Below are positions 1 through 7,147 of a stretch of DNA of 17,237 bases, piece after piece. The DNA is taken from assembly GCA_038328705.1 (NCBI GenBank), contig JBBQMG010000086.1, positions 1-17,237 of the forward strand. The letters are read 5' to 3'. The translations under genes and the position numbers were made by a program. The notes beneath the pieces were generated by a model. The model searched no databases. It was not told where the DNA came from and saw only the letters and a program-made list of their open reading frames with translations. This DNA is from UBA668 sp038328705. GTDB lineage: Bacteria > Actinomycetota > Acidimicrobiia > Acidimicrobiales > Ilumatobacteraceae. Every line of letters starts with the position of its first letter. Within the stretch, counting starts at the first letter, position 1.

Positions 1-426
1 GTCCCCGAGTGCCTTCTGCACGGCGGGGTTCGTCATGTCGTTGCCGTTGTCCTTCATGATCTGGGCGTACTCGGCGAACGCCTTGCCCATGACGGCGACA
101 TCGTCCTTGAGGTCGTCAGGAACCTTCGATGACAGATCTCCGAACACCTTTGACAAGTCGCCGGCCTGCCCCGTTGGGGCGAACGCCTGGGCCATCACAC
201 CGGCGAACGACATCGCGAGCTGCCGGCACTCCGCCGAGAGGTTCAGGTCGGCAGGGATCGACAGGTCGGTGGGGAGCGTCAGTTCGGAGGGGACTGACTG
301 GTCGGAGGAGGTTGATTGGTCGGAAGGAATGTTGCCGTTGCCCGATGGCAGCTTGTTGTCGCTGCCGCAGGCGCCGAGCCCGAGCAGCGTGGTCGCGGTG
401 ATGGCGAGAGTGAGAATGCGCTTCAT
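1..426 (-). CDS. Putative secreted lipoprotein, C-terminally truncated by the window edge
   Basis: The reverse strand reads open for 142 codons from ATG at 426 to base 1 without a stop, so the C-terminus is missing. A short basic start (MKR) is followed by a hydrophobic segment and a lipobox, L17-G-A-C20, so the protein is probably cleaved before C20, lipid-modified and held on the outer face of the membrane. Residues 22-62 are a low-complexity, acidic, Ser/Pro-rich linker that ends in five hexapeptide repeats. From C67 onward it looks like a compact helical domain. A good ribosome binding site, AGGAGAA (431-437), lies 4 nt before the ATG. The upstream thioredoxin-domain gene ends at 507 on the same strand, leaving an 80-bp gap, so it may be co-transcribed or have its own promoter. 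I do not recognise the mature domain and assign no function. Confidence 0.85.
   Translation of the reverse strand, partial: MKRILTLAITATTLLGLGACGSDNKLPSGNGNIPSDQSTSSDQSVPSELTLPTDLSIPADLNLSAECRQLAMSFAGVMAQAFAPTGQAGDLSKVFGDLSSKVPDDLKDDVAVMGKAFAEYAQIMKDNGNDMTNPAVQKALGD
241..330 (-). repeat. Hexapeptide tandem repeat in the lipoprotein linker
   Basis: Residues 33-62 of the lipoprotein parse as five consecutive six-residue units: IPSDQS, TSSDQS, VPSELT, LPTDLS and IPADLN. The consensus is a small or hydrophobic residue, P/S, S/T/A, D/E, Q/L, S/T/N. The matching 18-nt DNA units are only partly conserved; GGTCGGA recurs. This is probably a flexible stalk between the lipid anchor and the folded domain. 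Confidence 0.7.
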
Positions 427-465
427 GTAGTTCTCCTGTGTGCGGTGGGGTAGCCCGACACTGCG

Positions 466-477
466 ACTCGTACGAGT
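466..477. promoter_or_regulatory. 12-bp perfect palindrome, possible operator
   Basis: ACTCGTACGAGT is a perfect 12-bp palindrome in the 80-bp gap between the lipoprotein start (426) and the stop of the upstream thioredoxin-domain gene (507). It lies 40-51 bp before the lipoprotein ATG, where a dimeric regulator could bind. A wider inverted pair, CTGCGAC (461-467) and GTCGCAG (497-503), encloses it and starts 3 nt after the upstream stop. That pair could instead form a weak terminator, but no T-tract follows. Function is uncertain. Confidence 0.35.
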
Positions 478-506
478 GGCCCGGGTTGGATGAAGTGTCG
501 CAGATG

Positions 507-2483
<1,977 letters not shown>

Positions 2484-2488
2484 GTGCG

Positions 2489-3256
2489 TCAGGCGCCGAC
2501 GGCGTGGTAGCCGCCGTCAACGTGCACGACTTCGCCGGTGGTGGCGGGGAACCAGTCGCTGAGCAGTGCCACGCAGGCCTTCGCGACAGCTGAGGAGTCG
2601 GTGACGTCCCACCCCAGCGGCGCACGGTCGTCCCAGATGTCTTCGAACTTCTTGAAGCCGGGAATGCTCTTCGCTGCCATTGTCTTGACCGGACCAGCCG
2701 CTACCAGGTTGCTGCGGATGCCCAGCGGCCCCACCTCGCGAGCCAGGTAGCGGCTGACGCTTTCCAGGGCCGACTTGGCGACACCCATCCAGTTGTAGGA
2801 GGGCCAGGCAACGGTGTTGTCGAAGTCGAGGCCCACAAATGCGCCGCCCGACGTCATCAACGGAACGAACGCCTCGGCCAGCGCCTTCAGTGAGTACGCG
2901 CTGACGTGCAGCGCGACAGCGACGTCGGCCCACTGCGGTGCGAGGAAGTCTTCGCCAAGGCACGCCTCGGGTGCAAACCCGATGCTGTGCAGAACGCCAT
3001 CGACGCGGCCCCACTTCGCTGAAAGCGCATCGCGAACGGCAACGAGGTGCTCGGGGTTGGTGACGTCCAGCTCATACACGTCGACGGGCTCGGGCAGCTT
3101 TCGCCCAGTGCGTTGCGTCAGGCTGAGTGCGCGCCCGGCACCGGTGAGAACGATGTTGGCGCCTTCCTGCTGTGCCAGCAGTGCCACGCCGTATGCCAGT
3201 GAGGCGTCGGTGAGGACGCCGGTGATCACGATGTTCTTGCCGGTGAGAAGGCCCAT
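2489..3256 (-). CDS. fabI: Enoyl-[acyl-carrier-protein] reductase (NADH), InhA/FabI type
   Basis: This 255-residue short-chain dehydrogenase should catalyse the last step of each type II fatty-acid elongation cycle, reducing trans-2-enoyl-ACP with NADH. The N-terminus (GKNIVITGVLTDASLA) is the FabI/InhA nucleotide loop. The catalytic set is visible: F145, Y154 and K161 within YNWMGVAKSALES, which closely matches mycobacterial InhA. VHVDGG near the end is also typical. The stretch after AAGP (187-190) up to RAP (211-213) is about ten residues shorter than in InhA as I recall it and matches E. coli FabI length, so this is probably a general rather than long-chain-specialised enzyme. I chose the ATG at 3254-3256 because homology begins there. 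The open frame continues upstream to 3712, but only by overlapping npdG on the other strand. A leaderless promoter seems to precede it. Confidence 0.95.
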   Translation of the reverse strand: MGLLTGKNIVITGVLTDASLAYGVALLAQQEGANIVLTGAGRALSLTQRTGRKLPEPVDVYELDVTNPEHLVAVRDALSAKWGRVDGVLHSIGFAPEACLGEDFLAPQWADVAVALHVSAYSLKALAEAFVPLMTSGGAFVGLDFDNTVAWPSYNWMGVAKSALESVSRYLAREVGPLGIRSNLVAAGPVKTMAAKSIPGFKKFEDIWDDRAPLGWDVTDSSAVAKACVALLSDWFPATTGEVVHVDGGYHAVGA

Positions 3257-3263
3257 GTCGGCG

Positions 3264-3291
3264 ACTGTAACCGCAAGCGACCGGTGTGCAA
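3264..3291 (-). promoter_or_regulatory. Candidate fabI promoter, probably leaderless
   Basis: Read on the minus strand, a TTGCAC -35-like box (3286-3291) is followed by a 16-bp spacer and TACAGT (3264-3269) as -10. Only 7 nt separate this from the fabI ATG, with no Shine-Dalgarno sequence, so transcription probably begins at or next to the start codon. The whole fabI/npdG divergent gap is 45 bp, so the npdG promoter must overlap this one. Confidence 0.5.
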
Positions 3292-3301
3292 GGCTGACCG
3301 A

Positions 3302-4048
3302 ATGCGTATTGGCATTCTTGGAGGTACCGGCCCCGCCGGCAGCGCCCTCGCAGCGCGGCTTGCATCGGTTGGTTACGACGCGGTCATCGGCTCGCGTTCT
3401 AAGTACCGGGCAATGGAAGCGTGCGACAGCCTGGTCGAGAAGTGGCCCGATCTTGCAGGGTTGCTCTCCTACGGCGACAACGCTGCAGCGGCCGCGTGCG
3501 ACCTGGTGGTCATTGCCACCCCGTGGGACTCTGCCGCCACGACTGCCCACGAGAACGAAGCGCTGCTCGACGGCAAGATCCTGATCAGCATGGCCAACGC
3601 ACTCGTGCGTGTCGGCCACGAGTTCCAGCCGCTGGTGCCGCCGCGTGGCAGCGTGGCCGCTCACGTGCAGGCCGCCATGCCACACAGTCGCGTCGTTGCG
3701 GCGTTTCACCACCTACCGGCCACCGAGTTGGGCCACATCGGTGAGCCCATCGATTCCGACGTGCTGATCTGCGGCGACGACGCCGATGCAGTCCGAGTTG
3801 TCAGTGAGATCGTGGGCAAGATCCCTGGCTGCCGGCCGCTCGACGCGGGTGAGCTGTCCAACGCGATGGCTATCGAAGCCTTCACCGCCGTGTTGCTGCA
3901 GCTCAACGTGCGCTACAAGACGCGCGTGGCCCCCAAGCTGACTGGTATCAAGGGCGATCCGCGTGCGGAGAAGGCAGCGCCGAAGGCTGCCGCAGCCGCC
4001 GCCAAGGCGGCGGAGTTGGCCGCCGTGGAAGTAGCCTCACCTGCGTGA
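3302..4048 (+). CDS. npdG: F420-dependent NADP reductase (F420H2:NADP+ oxidoreductase)
   Basis: This 248-residue protein should transfer hydride between coenzyme F420 and NADP(H) in the cytosol. It opens with the Rossmann motif MRIGILGGTGPAG, has an NADP-type SRSK at 31-34, an IATPWDSA segment (71-78), and the family signature RPLDAGELSNA (178-188). RYKTRVAPKLTGIKGDP (204-220) matches the usual C-terminus of the family. Residues 221-248 are an added Ala/Lys-rich tail not expected in the core enzyme. An in-frame GTG lies at 3284, but homology starts at the ATG at 3302. No ribosome binding site is visible; AAGGCT (3290-3295), 6 nt before the ATG, might be a weak -10 for a leaderless transcript. 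Its TGA overlaps the mshC start (GTGA), so the two are translationally coupled. Confidence 0.93.
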   Translation: MRIGILGGTGPAGSALAARLASVGYDAVIGSRSKYRAMEACDSLVEKWPDLAGLLSYGDNAAAAACDLVVIATPWDSAATTAHENEALLDGKILISMANALVRVGHEFQPLVPPRGSVAAHVQAAMPHSRVVAAFHHLPATELGHIGEPIDSDVLICGDDADAVRVVSEIVGKIPGCRPLDAGELSNAMAIEAFTAVLLQLNVRYKTRVAPKLTGIKGDPRAEKAAPKAAAAAAKAAELAAVEVASPA

Positions 4049-5163
4049 CGATGCGTTTGTACGACACCGCCCGCCAGGCCGTAGTGCCCTTCGAGCCCGG
4101 TGAGCAGGTGTTGATGTACACCTGCGGGATCACGCCATACGACGCAACCCATCTGGGGCATGCGGCCACTTTCATCAACTACGACGTGCTGCAGCGCCGC
4201 CTCATCGACATGGGCCACACCGTCAAGTGCGTGCGCAACGTCACCGACGTCGACGACCCTTTGTTCGCCAAGGCGCGTGAGCTCGGTGTCCACTATCTCG
4301 ATCTGGCCGCAGGTGAAGAGGCTCGCTTCGAGCGCGACATGGTGGCCCTGAACGCGCTGCCCGTCTCCAGCACTCCGCGTGCATCCAGCGCCATCCCTGA
4401 CATCCGTGGGTTCATCGGCATGGTGCTCGACCGGGGCTTTGCGTACGAGGCTGGTGGGAGCGTGTACTTCGACGTCTCGAAGTTCCCGTCGTTCGGAACG
4501 GTCAGCCACTACACCGAAGCGCAAATGCTGGACTATGCCCGCGAGCGCGGCGGGAACATCGACGACCCGCACAAACGGCACCCACTCGACTTCGTGTTGT
4601 GGCATCCGTCGCTGCCTGACGAACCCAGCTGGGACACCCTGTGGGGCCCTGGTCGCCCAGGTTGGCACATCGAGTGCAGCGCTCTTGCGTTGCGTGAGCT
4701 GGGCACCACCATCGACCTGCACGGCGGCGGCAGCGACCTGATCTTCCCGCATCACGAGTGCGAGCGGGCCCAGAGCGAGGCGGCCACCGGTGAGCAGTTC
4801 GTGAAGCACTGGATGCACGTCGCGATGGTGTTCATGGATGGCCACAAGATGTCCAAGAGCCTTGGCAATCTCGTGTTCGTCGACAAGCTGCGCACCGAGT
4901 GGGATCCCCGCGCCATTCGCCTCGCGATCATCGAGCACCACTACCGTCGCGAGTGGGAGTGGGACGACACGCTGATGCCCCGCAACGCCGCTCGCCTTGA
5001 CGCATGGGCCGCAACCAGCGGAGAGAGTGGCGTCGTTGAAGAGGTGCGTGCAGCGCTCGATGACGACCTCGACACGCCCTCTGCAGTCGCCGCGGTGGAT
5101 GCAGCGGCTGCTGCAGGGCTGGGCGTGCATGGGGCGGCAGCACTTTTGGGCGTACAGCTCTAG
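4045..5163 (+). CDS. mshC: Cysteine:1D-myo-inosityl 2-amino-2-deoxy-alpha-D-glucopyranoside ligase (mycothiol synthesis)
   Basis: This 372-residue protein should activate cysteine with ATP and ligate it to GlcN-inositol, the third step of mycothiol synthesis. It belongs to the cysteinyl-tRNA synthetase fold. CGITPYDATHLGHAATF (27-43) is the MshC form of the HIGH region; CysS usually has CGPTVYD there. RNVTDVDDPLF (64-74) and GPGRPGWHIEC (201-211) also fit MshC. C27, C211 and H236/H237 are likely zinc-site residues, and KMSKS is at 268-272. It ends soon after the catalytic core, without the long tRNA-binding C-terminus of CysS, and is somewhat shorter than M. tuberculosis MshC (about 412). The GTG at 4045 overlaps the npdG stop; ATG at 4051 is the alternative. 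A divergent CysS remains possible but less likely. Confidence 0.88.
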   Translation: MTMRLYDTARQAVVPFEPGEQVLMYTCGITPYDATHLGHAATFINYDVLQRRLIDMGHTVKCVRNVTDVDDPLFAKARELGVHYLDLAAGEEARFERDMVALNALPVSSTPRASSAIPDIRGFIGMVLDRGFAYEAGGSVYFDVSKFPSFGTVSHYTEAQMLDYARERGGNIDDPHKRHPLDFVLWHPSLPDEPSWDTLWGPGRPGWHIECSALALRELGTTIDLHGGGSDLIFPHHECERAQSEAATGEQFVKHWMHVAMVFMDGHKMSKSLGNLVFVDKLRTEWDPRAIRLAIIEHHYRREWEWDDTLMPRNAARLDAWAATSGESGVVEEVRAALDDDLDTPSAVAAVDAAAAAGLGVHGAAALLGVQL

Positions 5164-5213
5164 AGGTTGCTGGCGACTATGCTCCGCGACATGACGTCGC
5201 AGCGCAGCAGCGC

Positions 5214-5981
5214 ATGAGCGCTGAAGGAGCCGGAAAATTGCAGACTCGGTTCCGGCGCGTCGTGCGACCGGTCGCCAAACAACTGTGGCGGTTCCACCTC
5301 GAGGGCTTCGACCAGTTGCCCTTTGAGGGCCCAGCCATCCTGTGCCCCAACCACATAAGCTTCCTCGACTCAGCGTTCCTGATGCTGCACGTGCCTCGCA
5401 ACATCAGTTTCGTCGGTAAGGCCGAGTACATGGATTCGTGGAAGACGAAGTACGTCTTCCCGGCAATGGGCATGATCCCGATCGATCGTGGTGGCGGCGA
5501 CAAGAGCCAGGCCGCGCTCGATACAGCTGAGCGAGTGTTGCGCCGAGGTGAGTTCTTCGGCATCTTTCCAGAAGGCACGCGCAGCCGCGACGGGTACCTC
5601 TACAAGGGTCGCACCGGTGCCGCCCGGTTGGCACTCAAGGTCGGCTGCCCTATCTTCCCGGTCGGTGTCATCGGCACTCGCGAGATCCAGCCGCCCGATG
5701 CGAAGATGCCCAAGCTGCGTATGGACTGCACCATCAAGGTTGGCTGCCCCATCAACGCTGCCCGCTTCAAGAATCGCGGTGACGACCACATGGTGCTGCG
5801 TCAGATCACCGACGAGCTGATGTACGAGATTCGCGAGCTCACCGGCCAGGAGTACCGCAATGTGTACGCCGGCAAGACCGCCGAGACCGAGCCGTCCATC
5901 GCTGCCAAAGTCGCCACGGTCAGCGATGCCGACGCCAACCGCATCTCAGTAGGCGCCGTCAGCGCTGCCGCCGGCGACTGA
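5214..5981 (+). CDS. plsC: Lysophospholipid acyltransferase, PlsC/AGPAT family
   Basis: This 255-residue protein carries the ordered acyltransferase motifs: N46-H47-x4-D52 (motif I), GMIPIDR (86-92), FPEGTRS (118-124, motif III) and CPIFPVGV (145-152, motif IV). It probably moves an acyl chain from acyl-ACP or acyl-CoA to 1-acylglycerol-3-phosphate or a related lysolipid at the inner face of the membrane; the exact acceptor cannot be read from sequence. Residues 220-255 form a low-complexity tail. It follows mshC by 50 bp on the same strand and may share its transcript. The start is uncertain: ATG at 5214 has no ribosome binding site, whereas TTG at 5238 lies 8 nt after AAGGAG (5224-5229) and would give 247 residues while keeping every motif. 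Confidence 0.92.
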   Translation: MSAEGAGKLQTRFRRVVRPVAKQLWRFHLEGFDQLPFEGPAILCPNHISFLDSAFLMLHVPRNISFVGKAEYMDSWKTKYVFPAMGMIPIDRGGGDKSQAALDTAERVLRRGEFFGIFPEGTRSRDGYLYKGRTGAARLALKVGCPIFPVGVIGTREIQPPDAKMPKLRMDCTIKVGCPINAARFKNRGDDHMVLRQITDELMYEIRELTGQEYRNVYAGKTAETEPSIAAKVATVSDADANRISVGAVSAAAGD

Positions 5982-5986
5982 CCGGC
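5970..5986. terminator. Weak hairpin at the plsC / membrane-protein convergent junction
   Basis: GCCGG (5970-5974) and CCGGC (5982-5986) form a 5-bp stem with a 7-nt loop that contains the plsC stop codon. A slightly pyrimidine-rich tract, TGCCTTTCTGC, follows on the plus strand. The convergent gene ends 15 bp further on. This is a weak candidate for shared termination. Confidence 0.3.
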
Positions 5987-6001
5987 TGCCTTTCTGCACG
6001 C

Positions 6002-7048
6002 TCAGAGAAACTGGAAGCTCGACCGCATGTACGCCAGCCGTTCGGCTTCGCGGAGACGCCACACCCGGGCATCGACCACCCGGTGCGCAGCGACCATCGT
6101 GAACAGCGCGACAGGGATTGCGTGGCTCGAGATGCCGTTGGCCGGCGCCCATTCCGACAGTGCAACGTAGGCCCCAGCGGTGAGAGCGCCCAGTGCGAGT
6201 GTGCCGACCCATGCCCAGTGCCGCCGTGACCGACTGAGGTACGCAACGAGGAACACATAGTGAAATCCGTGCACTGTGGCGATGGTGGCAGCACCAATGA
6301 TGGGATTCTGGAAAATGGCGGCCGGGGCGACAAAGGCCACGGCCCACGTGAGCGACGCGGCCCGCATGCGCCATGAGCCACCACCGTCGAGTGGTTCAAC
6401 GAACGCCCGCGCCAACTGCCACACGAGGGTTGCCGTGAGGGCGACGACACCGATTCGGCACAGCAGCAGCAGATCGAAATGGCGCAGCGGGGTGGAGGAC
6501 AAGTCGACGGTGCGAACGAGGCCGAGCACGGTGACGAACGACGTCGCGCGAATGAAACGTCGCTCTCGCGCTCGTAGCCGGGCAGTGGCCACCTCCCCCT
6601 TGAGGGCCATCGCAACCACACCCACCTGCTGTCCGGTGTAGTGCCAGCCGAGCCACACTGCGAGGGCGACGTTGATGGCAGCCTGGCTGGACACGGGCAG
6701 CACGCTGAGAGCGAACGTGATGCCGACGCCCAGCGCGAGCGGGTATGTGACGAAAACGTGCCGGCGCTGCCGTCTGAAGTCACGCATCTCCGGATCTAGG
6801 TAGAAGAAACTCGTCATCCCCACGTGCAAGACGCCGGTGACGTAGATGAACGACGTACTCCAGAGACCGTGGTCGGGCAGCGGCCAGGTCCGCAGGACAA
6901 TCGGTACGAGCAGCAGCGGAACGAAGCCGGTGATGAGTAGGACCAGCCGGAACCGGGTGTACGGGGCGAGGCGCGCGACGACCGAACCTGACGCGATGCG
7001 CTCCGCGCTCCCTTCCCCCTCCTGAATCACCAGAAAGAGGATATGCAC
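6002..7048 (-). CDS. Polytopic membrane protein of unknown function, rich in membrane histidines
   Basis: This 348-residue protein has about nine hydrophobic segments, roughly at 32-52, 62-84, 100-118, 123-146, 167-182, 190-213, 230-249, 250-271, 279-298 and 307-321; two of these may merge. Histidines lie in or next to these segments in short conserved-looking motifs: VLHVGMTSFFYLDPEMR (around H75), WLGWHYTGQQVGV (H136), TVHGFHYVFLVAYLSR (H260 and H263) and AAHRVVDARVW (H322). This pattern recalls membrane metal- or heme-binding proteins and membrane oxygenases, but I do not recognise the family and claim no activity. The start is GTG at 7048, immediately after an in-frame TGA, with no ribosome binding site; GTG at 7030 is an alternative. 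It is divergent from thrS across 99 bp and convergent with plsC. Confidence 0.85.
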   Translation of the reverse strand: MHILFLVIQEGEGSAERIASGSVVARLAPYTRFRLVLLITGFVPLLLVPIVLRTWPLPDHGLWSTSFIYVTGVLHVGMTSFFYLDPEMRDFRRQRRHVFVTYPLALGVGITFALSVLPVSSQAAINVALAVWLGWHYTGQQVGVVAMALKGEVATARLRARERRFIRATSFVTVLGLVRTVDLSSTPLRHFDLLLLCRIGVVALTATLVWQLARAFVEPLDGGGSWRMRAASLTWAVAFVAPAAIFQNPIIGAATIATVHGFHYVFLVAYLSRSRRHWAWVGTLALGALTAGAYVALSEWAPANGISSHAIPVALFTMVAAHRVVDARVWRLREAERLAYMRSSFQFL

Positions 7049-7132
7049 TCAGCGGGACGGCGCCAACCCTCCATGTGGTTGAGTCGCTGATCGAGAGCTG
7101 CAATTGCCTCGGGACTGATTGGTGGCCGACCG

Positions 7133-7138
7133 TAGACT
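7133..7138 (+). promoter_or_regulatory. Candidate thrS -10 element
   Basis: TAGACT lies 9 nt before the thrS ATG. No Shine-Dalgarno sequence lies between them, so the transcript is probably leaderless or nearly so. I see no convincing -35 box at standard spacing, and the 99-bp gap is too short to hold a full T-box leader as well as a promoter. Confidence 0.35.
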
Positions 7139-7147
7139 GACCGGACT

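Noticed and set aside
3257..3712. N-terminal extension of FabI by about 150 residues
   Set aside because: The extension lies antisense to npdG and is not FabI-like. Homology begins exactly at the ATG at 3256, where a promoter is also placed.
3913..5130. A 405-codon open frame antisense to npdG/mshC
   Set aside because: It overlaps two well-supported genes and shows no family motif or start signal; it is a codon-bias shadow.
4045..5163. Annotation as cysteinyl-tRNA synthetase
   Set aside because: The HIGH-region wording (CGITPYDATHLGHAAT), the GPGRPGWHIEC segment and the missing C-terminal tRNA-binding part fit MshC better. The alternative is kept as a caveat.
7064..7081. CAACC / GGTTG hairpin between the membrane-protein gene and thrS
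   Set aside because: A 5-bp stem with an 8-nt loop is expected by chance in GC-rich DNA, and it has no position that suggests a role.
7049..7147. T-box or other tRNA-sensing leader before thrS
   Set aside because: The gap is only 99 bp and shared with a divergent gene. No T-box bulge sequence or terminator/antiterminator pair is visible.
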